A stretch of 7,912 nucleotides of DNA from Chitinophagales bacterium. GTDB taxonomy: Bacteria > Bacteroidota > Bacteroidia > Chitinophagales > UBA2359. The translations under genes and the position numbers were made by a program. This document shows positions 1 to 5,937 of this stretch, piece by piece (the first letter of the stretch is position 1; each line of letters opens with the position of its first letter). The notes beneath the pieces are model-generated. The model searched no databases. It saw only the letters and a list, made by a program, of their open reading frames with translations, and was not told where the DNA came from. The stretch spans positions 1 to 7,912 of the forward strand of contig JAHDDN010000248.1 of the NCBI GenBank assembly GCA_020629335.1. The letters are read 5' to 3'.

Positions 1-945
1 AATCGGTCTATCATTAGGTACATCACTAAAAACATAAAATTCGTAAGTCGTATTTTCATTTGCCATAAAATCGCCCCAATCCCCATTCTCATCCGTCGTT
101 AAAACAGCCGTGGGCGTTTCGGATAAACGATAGCCAGTTGAAGCATCCACTTCATAAATCTCTACATCAACAGACGCCAAAGGCGTATTTTCTCCTAAAG
201 TGAGCACTTTACCAGCAATCTTTAATTCATCAGATGGAATGATATCTAGCCTTTCTGGAGCTTCCCCATCATTAAAATGAGTGTAAATAGCTTCAAAAGA
301 TGCCTCATTAGTTGCTACCTCATAATGATCCGCCCCACTTAATTGAAGATTAGTAGCCGAAGGAATTTCTCCACCATCAACTACCAAATCATCCGTAGAC
401 CAAATATTTAGAGTAGGAACAACACCATTTAAGCCCGCAGGCCCTTCTGTTGGACTACCTGCCAAATGAGCATAATGAGCCACCTTAGTAGCTCGCACCT
501 CATCGGCTAAATAATTATAACAAAAGCCACTACCAGCCGAATGCCCAGCTAAATCTACCTGATCAGCACCCGTCTCAGCTAATACCTCATCTATAAAAGC
601 ATCTAATGCCTCAATAGGCTGACCTCCTAAAACATCCAAACTATTCCAATTGAAAGCAAACAAACGATCTTCACAATAAGAATTGATAACAAAACGCTTA
701 AAATGATTCGCATAAGTATCTCCAGAAGCTAAAAAACCATGCAACATAACCACCGGCCTCTTAGTCGAATCACAAACTTCCACCACAGGATCATCAATCG
801 GATCGTCTATAGGTTCATCTGTTGGTGGCACATCACTGACATCTTCATCCTCTTTTTTACATGCATTAGCCGTAAAAATAAAACAAAGTACCAATAAGAT
901 GCATAAATAACTAGAAATGCGTTTTGAATCGAATATCGTTTTCAT
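1..945 (-). CDS. Secreted lipase-like alpha/beta-hydrolase lipoprotein, 3' end cut by window edge
   Basis: An open frame of 315 codons starts at the ATG at 945 and is still open at base 1, so the C-terminus is missing. Residues 1-28 form a signal peptide (KRIS, then a hydrophobic stretch) ending at Cys29 in the context TANAC. Cys29 is followed by KKEDED, which resembles the Bacteroidota lipoprotein surface-export signal. A Pro/Asp linker with PIDD repeated follows (about 42-54). The hydrolase core begins at VVMLHGF (65-71, oxyanion HG). It has the nucleophile elbow GHSAG with Ser136, a likely acid at Asp185 or Asp186 (STDDLVV) and a likely His207 (GADHY). From about residue 239 a beta-rich domain resembling carboxypeptidase-regulatory or lipase C-terminal domains begins (KIAGKVLTLGENTPL). 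The likely role is ester or lipid hydrolysis outside the cell; a polyester depolymerase or general esterase is possible. It lies 54 bases after the RNase D gene and may be cotranscribed with it. Confidence 0.85.
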   Translation of the reverse strand, partial: MKTIFDSKRISSYLCILLVLCFIFTANACKKEDEDVSDVPPTDEPIDDPIDDPVVEVCDSTKRPVVMLHGFLASGDTYANHFKRFVINSYCEDRLFAFNWNSLDVLGGQPIEALDAFIDEVLAETGADQVDLAGHSAGSGFCYNYLADEVRATKVAHYAHLAGSPTEGPAGLNGVVPTLNIWSTDDLVVDGGEIPSATNLQLSGADHYEVATNEASFEAIYTHFNDGEAPERLDIIPSDELKIAGKVLTLGENTPLASVDVEIYEVDASTGYRLSETPTAVLTTDENGDWGDFMANENTTYEFYVFSDVPNDRPI

Positions 946-999
946 ATTGTTTAATTTATCAAAAATAAAATCGGAGAAGGGGAAATATATTTTAACACA

Positions 1000-2208
1000 T
1001 CACCCCTTATCAGCAGGAGTACCAGCATCCTCCTCTGGCCCTATATATGGATCAACATTAATGTTCAATTCTTTAGCCACTTCACGGATTAAATTGATAC
1101 CATAAGTAGGGAAAATATCCTCTATATTTTTTCCTTCGGACAACTGCTTGAGCAAGTTATTACTAATAACTAATGGCATGATACCTCCATACTTTACTTC
1201 CAAACGCTCCTTAATCGGCTGAAAATGATCTTTAATCTCTTTTTCACGCTCAATCTTCTGCTTCACCTTGGTACTATAAGCAGCATAATCAAAACTATCA
1301 GAACGATTCCTAGGTAGCGGATTAGCTGATTCTTTCAAAGCTCCTTCATGGGCCGCCTTTAATAACTTCGCAAATTTATGGTTTTTTACCTTATAAGTAA
1401 TGCCCTTCACCTGTGTCCAATCCGACAAATAAGGAGCGGGATTAGAAGATAACTCCAACAAAAATTTATTAGAAAATATGAAATGAGGAGGCACATTAAA
1501 TTGCTCCGCAGCTCGCTCCCTTTCATAGTAAAAATATTTCAATAATACCTTTTCCTTATCACTAAGCGCAGCAGCACCCTTTATACGCAAATGCGAATTT
1601 CGAATAGGAGCATACTCTATCGCTTCATATCTCAAACACTCCTCCTTATGCCACTCTACACGATCCAAAGCAATAATCTGTTCCTCAAAATGATCCTTTA
1701 ATTCATGCAAATAGATCACATCATTAGCAGCATAACTTAGCTGCTCTATCGTCAGTGGTCGCTTAATCCAATTTGACTGCTGCATACTCTTGTCAATATC
1801 TACCCCAAACATATCCAATATCACCTTCTTTAAAGTCGTCTCCTCATTATTACAAAAGGTCGCCGCCAATTGGGTATCATATAAATTCTTAATATAACAG
1901 CCCAATTTACTCAATAATAATATATCTTGCTTAGCCGAATGAGCGATCTTTACAATAGAAGGGTCTTCTATTAGCTTCCAAAGCGGCTTCAAATTCTTAA
2001 CTTTAAAAGGATCAATCAAAAAACACTTCTTCCCCGCAGCAATTTGAAGCAAACATAGATTGAACCCATAAGAGTTTTGATTGCGATCAAACTCTAAATC
2101 AATGGCAAAGGCTGGATAATCACTCAAATAATGAATGGCGTTAATAAATTCCTCTCTTTCCTGTACTAATTCAACTTGATAACCATTTAATGTCAATTTA
2201 AACTTCAT
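1000..2208 (-). CDS. rnd: Ribonuclease D (DEDDy 3'-5' exoribonuclease with HRDC domain)
   Basis: This 402-residue protein matches RNase D, which trims the 3' ends of tRNA precursors and other structured RNAs in the cytoplasm. The exonuclease fold covers about residues 15-185. The DEDDy residues are visible: Asp37 and Glu39 in FAIDLEFD, Asp95 in HSAKQD, and Tyr159 and Asp163 in SYAANDVIYL. An HRDC domain follows at about 214-292 (LSDKEKVLLKYFYYERE to KLLKAAHEG). A second HRDC-like helical segment lies at about 325-385, as in E. coli RNase D (375 residues), so the extra length is only a short N-terminal strand and an acidic tail. The ATG at 2208 has no Shine-Dalgarno sequence, which is normal for this phylum. 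No good promoter match was found upstream. The lipoprotein gene follows on the same strand after 54 bases. Confidence 0.93.
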   Translation of the reverse strand: MKFKLTLNGYQVELVQEREEFINAIHYLSDYPAFAIDLEFDRNQNSYGFNLCLLQIAAGKKCFLIDPFKVKNLKPLWKLIEDPSIVKIAHSAKQDILLLSKLGCYIKNLYDTQLAATFCNNEETTLKKVILDMFGVDIDKSMQQSNWIKRPLTIEQLSYAANDVIYLHELKDHFEEQIIALDRVEWHKEECLRYEAIEYAPIRNSHLRIKGAAALSDKEKVLLKYFYYERERAAEQFNVPPHFIFSNKFLLELSSNPAPYLSDWTQVKGITYKVKNHKFAKLLKAAHEGALKESANPLPRNRSDSFDYAAYSTKVKQKIEREKEIKDHFQPIKERLEVKYGGIMPLVISNNLLKQLSEGKNIEDIFPTYGINLIREVAKELNINVDPYIGPEEDAGTPADKG

Positions 2209-2347
2209 AAAATATGCTAAATCTGTGTTTCACTTCAATATAGAAGCTTCTCTATCATGCCCTCGATATAATCTCAACTCATATATTCCAAATGGGTACT
2301 TTTAAGGTCGTTTGTTACGTTAAAAATTGATTTTTGTTTGTTTTTTT

Positions 2348-2366
2348 GGGGCTTCCCCTTCGGGTC
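2348..2366. repeat. Overlapping small hairpins repeating the apex motif of the neighbouring palindrome
   Basis: Two mutually exclusive hairpins overlap here: GGGG-CTT-CCCC (2348-2358) and CCC-TTC-GGG (2356-2364). The 11-mer CCCTTCGGGTC at 2356-2366 recurs exactly at 2425-2435, at the tip of the palindrome that follows. This suggests a second, partial unit of the same element. The T-rich tract lies on the 5' side of the plus strand, so it reads as an A-tract after the hairpin on the minus strand and does not make a canonical terminator. Confidence 0.55.
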
Positions 2367-2380
2367 GGGCTGTCCGTTCT

Positions 2381-2483
2381 TATACAGCTATGCAGCAGCT
2401 ACTTCGCTAAGCGATATTTGTCTGCCCTTCGGGTCAGCCTACATCTCGCTAAGCTACGTAAGCAGCAGCATGGACGCTGTATA
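2381..2483. repeat. About 103-base GC-rich imperfect palindrome (REP/BIME-like intergenic element)
   Basis: The two halves are reverse complements over most of their length. The ends TATACAGC (2381-2388) and GCTGTATA (2476-2483) pair perfectly. ATGCAGCAGCT (2390-2400) pairs with AGCAGCAGCAT (2461-2471) with two mismatches. GCTAAGCGA (2406-2414) pairs with TCGCTAAGC (2446-2454) with one. The tip is CTGCCC-TTC-GGGTCAG (2422-2437) with one bulged T. Because the arms are themselves repetitive, GCAGCAGC and CGCTAAGC also appear as direct repeats. No transposase or target duplication is visible. The composition differs from the flanks, as expected for a dispersed repeat family, but copy number cannot be judged from one window. 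Confidence 0.75.
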
Positions 2484-2787
2484 CCACTTCCATCCCTAAG
2501 CCGATAATAATTAATATTCAGTAAGAACAAATTAGTGTAGTAAATTTGGGGGTCAATTAGGTAGAAAATACTGAAAAATTGGCTGTTTTAAGGCATGAAA
2601 CTAAGAAAATACACACAATATGAAAAGAAAACACACGACTAATTTCTATAGATAATGCTAAAAGTCGCCATTTAGTAAGTGAATACAAAAAAAACGTGTA
2701 TAATTAGACATTTTCAAGAATAGTTTTAAGGAATATTAAACATAACAAATGGGCTATTTCTTAGCTAGGAAAAAAGAGTTACTGATC

Positions 2788-4038
2788 CTAACGTCTAATA
2801 GCATCTACTGGATTTAATCCAGAGGCATAAATTGCCGGAATAATACCTGATACCACCCCAATCACCGCAGAAACCCCCATTCCAATCAACAAATTCTCAT
2901 AACTAAGCACAAATTCAAACTCCACCAATTGCGCCCAATTTTGAACCGCAATTAAGAGATAAACCAAAGCCAAGCCAATTAAGCCACCCAATATTGTCAA
3001 AACAATAGACTCAATCAAGAACTCAAATAAAATAAAATGATTTTTAGCTCCCAATGATTTCTTCACCCCAATGATAGGAGTCCGCTCCCTAACAGAAACA
3101 AACATAATATTGGCAATTCCAAAACCACCTACCAAGATCGAAAACAAACCAATGACCCAACCAGCAGCATTAATGATAAAAAAGGTATTGTCAATCAGCA
3201 TTTTCAATATGCTGGTTTCATTCAAAGAAAAATTGTCCTCTTCTGTGGGTTTGAGATAACGCTGTGCTCTCAATATACCCCTAACCTCATCCTTCATTTC
3301 TGCTACCGAAACACTGGGGTAAGGTCTTAAAGCAATAGCAGGAATCATACTTTTGCTATTCACATCCATATACTTTCTCAAGTAATTGTACGGAATAAAG
3401 GCCATATTGTCTAATCCATCTCCTAAGACACTTTCTCCCTCTTTCTCTAATACACCCACCACTTTTAACTTGCGTCCCATAAACTTGATCTCTTTGCCTA
3501 TTGGATAAGCTCCCTTAGGGAACAGTTCTTGCGCTAAATTATAGCCCAAAATTGCTAAATTTTTACCTAATTGAGACTCCATAGGAGTGAGGTAACGACC
3601 TTCACTCATAACAAAGTCAAACATACTTCCATAATCATGAGAAAAGCCAATCAAATTGGTATTAGTAATCGAATTATCTTTATAACTCAATTTTTTACTT
3701 CGCAACATGACCCGAATGGCAATCTCTTCAGCCGTTTCACTCTTCTCATTTAGAGCCTTAAATTCCTTGAAGTTAGTATAAGGGCGCTTTAGATATTTCC
3801 ACCAATCTCCTCCAGGATTAGCCCATGACTCTCGAGACACCAAAACCAAGTCATTTCCCAAACGATCAAATGATCCTTTGATATATCGCTCGAAACTATC
3901 TACTGCACATAATACAGATATTACACAAAAAATACCGATGCTAATCCCTAGCAAAGATAAGAATGTGCGTAGTCTATTATTCCACAAAGACTGTAGTGCC
4001 ATGATGACACCTTCCTTTATAATGCGCAAAAAAATCAT
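2788..4038 (-). CDS. MacB/FtsX-family ABC transporter permease
   Basis: This 416-residue inner-membrane permease has the MacB layout. A cytoplasmic N-terminal helix (IKEGVIMALQSLWNNRLRTFLSLLG) leads into TM1 (about 25-46). A large periplasmic MacB_PCD-type domain spans about 47-280. TM2 is at about 286-314, TM3 at about 338-366 and TM4 at about 383-404. The cytoplasmic coupling segment SVRERTPIIGVKKSLGA (315-331) and the C-terminal motif IIPAIYASGLNPVDAIR are family hallmarks. Such permeases use ATP-driven conformational change to move substrates out of the inner membrane or periplasm (lipoproteins, peptides, drugs). No ATPase is fused or adjacent; the LolD-like ATPase at 6751-7470 is the only candidate in view. 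The ATG at 4038 gives the usual N-terminus; Met13 is less likely. A promoter candidate lies just upstream and overlaps an operator-like dyad. The substrate is unknown. Confidence 0.92.
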   Translation of the reverse strand: MIFLRIIKEGVIMALQSLWNNRLRTFLSLLGISIGIFCVISVLCAVDSFERYIKGSFDRLGNDLVLVSRESWANPGGDWWKYLKRPYTNFKEFKALNEKSETAEEIAIRVMLRSKKLSYKDNSITNTNLIGFSHDYGSMFDFVMSEGRYLTPMESQLGKNLAILGYNLAQELFPKGAYPIGKEIKFMGRKLKVVGVLEKEGESVLGDGLDNMAFIPYNYLRKYMDVNSKSMIPAIALRPYPSVSVAEMKDEVRGILRAQRYLKPTEEDNFSLNETSILKMLIDNTFFIINAAGWVIGLFSILVGGFGIANIMFVSVRERTPIIGVKKSLGAKNHFILFEFLIESIVLTILGGLIGLALVYLLIAVQNWAQLVEFEFVLSYENLLIGMGVSAVIGVVSGIIPAIYASGLNPVDAIRR

Positions 4039-4048
4039 CTATTTAGCT

Positions 4049-4079
4049 CAAATTTCATAAAAGTGTTGATATTGTCAAA
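4049..4079 (-). promoter_or_regulatory. Candidate Bacteroidota-type promoter for the ABC permease gene
   Basis: On the minus strand TTTG (4079-4076) is followed by exactly 19 bases and then GAAATTTG (4056-4049). This is a one-mismatch fit to TAnnTTTG at the expected spacing. The start codon at 4038 lies only 10 bases beyond, so the transcript would have a very short leader. The TTTG box abuts and slightly overlaps the dyad block at 4078-4127. The call is a pattern match only. Confidence 0.45.
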
Positions 4080-4127
4080 AAAGTTTAGGATAAACTAGCT
4101 ATATAAGTTGGATAAACTAAACTTTTT
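4078..4127. promoter_or_regulatory. Operator-like block: tandem dyads inside a larger inverted repeat
   Basis: The outer arms AAAAAGTTTAG (4078-4088) and CTAAACTTTTT (4117-4127) are perfect reverse complements. Inside, GGATAAACTA occurs twice (4088-4097 and 4110-4119) with a 22-base offset, about two helical turns. Each copy is preceded by AAGTT. The first forms a clean 6-3-6 dyad, AGTTTA-GGA-TAAACT (4082-4096); the second is a degenerate version. The block lies next to the proposed upstream box of the permease promoter and about 160 bases before queA. That suits binding by a dimeric regulator, which I cannot name. An RNA hairpin or a chance AT-rich palindrome are alternatives. Confidence 0.45.
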
Positions 4128-4230
4128 GCCAATTTTTGCATTTTCGTAAGTATATTCTTCTATTAACAAAGAGATTTCCCTTCTTTATTATTTAAACACA
4201 TTTAGATCATTTTTGTGCATCGAGGTGGAA

Positions 4231-4257
4231 ATGAACGAATTATTTGTTAATTTATAG
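4231..4257 (+). CDS. Possible 8-codon leader ORF upstream of queA
   Basis: ATG at 4231 opens a frame encoding MNELFVNL, ending in TAG at 4255-4257, 29 bases before the queA start. Unusually for this window it is preceded by a good anti-Shine-Dalgarno match, GAGGTG (4222-4227). That would be consistent with a translated leader peptide or ribosome loading site. The short length makes chance occurrence quite likely, and no attenuator hairpin is evident between it and queA. Confidence 0.2.
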   Translation: MNELFVNL

Positions 4258-4286
4258 AAAAACATAAAATTAAGTAAAAAAACAGT

Positions 4287-5336
4287 ATGAAGTTATCTGC
4301 TTTTGATTTTGAGCTACCACCTGAGTTGGTAGCAGAATATCCGGCTAAATACAGAGATGAGTCCAGATTAATGGTTGTTCATCGTGAGACAGGAAAAATT
4401 GAACATAAAGTATTTAAGGATATTATTGATTATTTTGATGAAGATGATGTGTTAATTTTAAATAATACAAAAGTGTTTCCAGCACGTCTTTTTGGAAAGA
4501 AAGAGAAAACAGGTGCGAAAATAGAAGTATTCCTTCTAAGAGAGTTAAATGTCGAGATGCGCCTATGGGATGTATTGGTAGATCCAGCAAGAAAAATCAG
4601 AGTTGGTAACAAGCTTTATTTCGGCGAAAATAATGATTTGATAGCGGAGGTAGTGGATAATACTACTTCCAGAGGTCGTACCATACGTTTCTTGTTTGAA
4701 GGGGAAGAAATAGAATTTAAGCGATTATTACATAGCTTAGGACAAACACCTTTGCCAAAGTATATTGAGCGAGATGCGGAAGAGTTAGACGTTGAGCGTT
4801 ATCAGACCGTTTTTGCTAAGGAAGAGGGAGCCGTTGCCGCACCGACAGCAGGCTTGCACTTTAGCCGAGAGTTATTAACCCGTTTAGAAATTAAGGGGGT
4901 ACATTTGGCAGAAGTCACCTTGCATGTAGGATTAGGTACCTTCCGTTCAATAGACGTGGAGGACTTATCCAAACATAAAATGGATGCAGAGTATTACTCC
5001 ATTGATCAAAAAAATGTCGATTTAGTTAATAAAGCACTTAAGGAAAAGAGAAAGGTATGCGCTGTTGGAACGACTTCTATGCGTTCCATAGAATCGTCTA
5101 TATCTGCTGATTTTCACTTGAAAGCTTCTGAAGGTTGGACAAATTTATTCATTCATCCACCTCATGAATTCCAAATAGCCAATTGCATGATTACTAATAT
5201 GCACCTTCCTAAGACCAGCCTAATAATAATGGTTGCCGCTTTCGGGGGATATGATTTGATCTTGAAAGCTTATGAGGAGGCAGTTAAAGAAAAATATAGA
5301 TTCTTCTCTTATGGAGATGCCATGATGATTATATAG
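4287..5336 (+). CDS. queA: S-adenosylmethionine:tRNA ribosyltransferase-isomerase (queuosine biosynthesis)
   Basis: QueA transfers and isomerises the ribosyl part of SAM onto 7-aminomethyl-7-deazaguanine at the tRNA wobble position, giving epoxyqueuosine in GUN-anticodon tRNAs. The 349-residue protein is full length (E. coli QueA is 356). Recognisable segments are [15 protein letters not shown] with RDESRLMV (6-30), [14 protein letters not shown] (57-70), the highly conserved [11 protein letters not shown] (183-193), [24 protein letters not shown] (210-233), [10 protein letters not shown] (261-270), [12 protein letters not shown] (301-312) and the typical C-terminus [10 protein letters not shown] (337-346). 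The start at 4287 fits the family N-terminus; the leader is A-rich with no Shine-Dalgarno sequence. It is the only plus-strand gene here and appears monocistronic, with a terminator at 5543-5583. Oddly, the last base of its TAG stop is the first base of the long palindrome at 5336-5495. Confidence 0.97.
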   Translation: MKLSAFDFELPPELVAEYPAKYRDESRLMVVHRETGKIEHKVFKDIIDYFDEDDVLILNNTKVFPARLFGKKEKTGAKIEVFLLRELNVEMRLWDVLVDPARKIRVGNKLYFGENNDLIAEVVDNTTSRGRTIRFLFEGEEIEFKRLLHSLGQTPLPKYIERDAEELDVERYQTVFAKEEGAVAAPTAGLHFSRELLTRLEIKGVHLAEVTLHVGLGTFRSIDVEDLSKHKMDAEYYSIDQKNVDLVNKALKEKRKVCAVGTTSMRSIESSISADFHLKASEGWTNLFIHPPHEFQIANCMITNMHLPKTSLIIMVAAFGGYDLILKAYEEAVKEKYRFFSYGDAMMII

Positions 5337-5495
5337 AACTCATTTAAAGTTTTGTGATGAAGCTGAAAATGAGCTATTTTTTTGTAGTTCAAGGCATTTT
5401 TGAGGCGCATAGCAGCGCTACGTACCGATAAAATAACGAAGAAATACGAAAAAATAGCCATTTTCTAAGCCAGCAGAAAAACTTTAAACGAGTTC
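5336..5495. repeat. About 160-base imperfect palindrome directly after queA (foldback/MITE-like element)
   Basis: The left and right halves are near reverse complements about a centre at 5415-5416. The ends GAACTCATTTAAAGTTTT (5336-5353) and the reverse complement of 5478-5495 agree at 17 of 18 positions. A second block, 5365-5386, pairs with 5445-5465 with few differences and one bulge (GAAAATG, GCTA, T-run, GTA). Weaker matching continues to a GC-rich centre (5404-5426) that contains AGCGCT. RNA from either strand would fold into a hairpin of roughly 70-80 base pairs with internal loops. There is no coding capacity and no obvious target-site duplication. Its sequence is unrelated to the palindrome at 2381-2483, apart from short shared words such as GCTACGTA. 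Confidence 0.8.
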
Positions 5496-5542
5496 ATAGT
5501 AGCTTAAGAAATCATCCTAAGTAATGAAAGCTTAATACAAGT

Positions 5543-5583
5543 AAAGCAGCTTAAGTTCTTAATAGAACTTAAGCTGCTTTTTT
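5543..5583 (+). terminator. Strong intrinsic terminator downstream of queA
   Basis: A perfect 17-base-pair stem (5543-5559 with 5564-5580) closes on the loop TAAT, and the T-run spans 5578-5583. On the plus strand it would end queA transcription 206 bases after the stop. On the minus strand the same stem has only TTT after it, preceded by an A-run, so it may serve the converging DUF2795-type gene more weakly. Confidence 0.9.
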
Positions 5584-5620
5584 ATAATGTCCTGATATGA
5601 AGTGAAATTCAAGGCGGATA

Positions 5621-5842
5621 TTAGTATTCGTCTTCATTGAAGAAGAAGTCATCTTTCCTTGGGAAATCAGGCCAAATATCATCAATAGCCTCATAAATTT
5701 CACCTTCATCTTCTAATTCTTGAAGATTTTCGAGCACTGCGTCTGGAGCACAAACACGCATTGCATAATCGATTAGTTCATCTTTACTAGCTGGCCAAGG
5801 GGCATCCTCAAGGCTTGCTGCTAATTCTAATGTCCAATACAT
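5621..5842 (-). CDS. Small acidic DUF2795-type conserved protein, function unknown
   Basis: The 73-residue protein begins MYWTLELAASLEDAPWPASKDELIDYAMR and ends in the acidic tail DDFFFNEDEY. It looks like the short DUF2795-type proteins common in Bacteroidota; the family name comes from memory of the pattern. The frame extends 18 codons further to an ATG at 5896, but the conserved part starts at the ATG at 5842. The extension (MPRVLINNYYCFYLNLLT) is unlike the family and lies over a possible promoter box, so 5842 is preferred. There is no signal peptide or membrane segment; it is predicted cytoplasmic, mainly helical and strongly acidic. It converges on queA across the terminator. The gap to the upstream adenosyltransferase gene is about 95 bases and contains its own promoter-like box, so it is probably transcribed alone. 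Confidence 0.82.
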   Translation of the reverse strand: MYWTLELAASLEDAPWPASKDELIDYAMRVCAPDAVLENLQELEDEGEIYEAIDDIWPDFPRKDDFFFNEDEY

Positions 5843-5848
5843 AGTTAA

Positions 5849-5856
5849 CAAATTTA
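5849..5856 (-). promoter_or_regulatory. Possible -7 promoter box for the DUF2795-type gene
   Basis: TAAATTTG on the minus strand is an exact fit to TAnnTTTG, 6 bases before the preferred ATG at 5842. No TTTG box is found at the expected distance upstream, and the region is AT-rich. If real, it would favour the 5842 start, with a very short leader. Confidence 0.25.
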
Positions 5857-5909
5857 AATAAAAACAATAATAATTGTTGATAAGCACTCTAGGCATTTAT
5901 CATCAATTC

Positions 5910-5924
5910 GTGTTTAATAAACAC
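5910..5924. other. Small hairpin beside a T-tract, downstream of the adenosyltransferase gene
   Basis: GTGTTT-AAT-AAACAC is a perfect 6-base-pair dyad, followed on the plus strand by T8 (5926-5933). This has the form of an intrinsic terminator for plus-strand transcripts, but there is no plus-strand gene before it. For the minus-strand adenosyltransferase, whose stop is at 5938-5940, the A-tract comes first and no T-tract follows, so it would be weak at best. Confidence 0.35.
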
Positions 5925-5937
5925 ATTTTTTTTAATA

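Larger units (their letters stand above)
2209..2787. other. 579-base intergenic region without a credible gene
   Basis: This stretch separates the RNase D gene from the 3' end of the ABC permease gene; both are on the minus strand. I see no coding frame with recognisable protein features. 2321-2347 is T-rich. 2348-2483 is a GC-rich island in otherwise AT-rich DNA and holds the palindrome listed separately. 2484-2787 is AT-rich, with no convincing terminator for the permease and no recognisable RNA gene. Confidence 0.7.

Noticed and set aside
917..1105. 62-codon plus-strand open frame
   Set aside because: It is antisense to the start of the lipoprotein gene and the end of the RNase D gene; no protein-like features.
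2258..2300. Promoter for the RNase D gene
   Set aside because: A TTTG and a TATATCGA-like box occur on the minus strand, but the spacing is 18 and the second box fits poorly.
2747..2780. Terminator for the permease gene
   Set aside because: Only a 4-base-pair stem (GCTA/TAGC) is present, without a T-run on the correct side.
4128..4286. preQ1 riboswitch upstream of queA
   Set aside because: The pathway makes it plausible, but no compact hairpin followed by the A-rich pseudoknot tail typical of preQ1-I was found; the leader is simply AT-rich.
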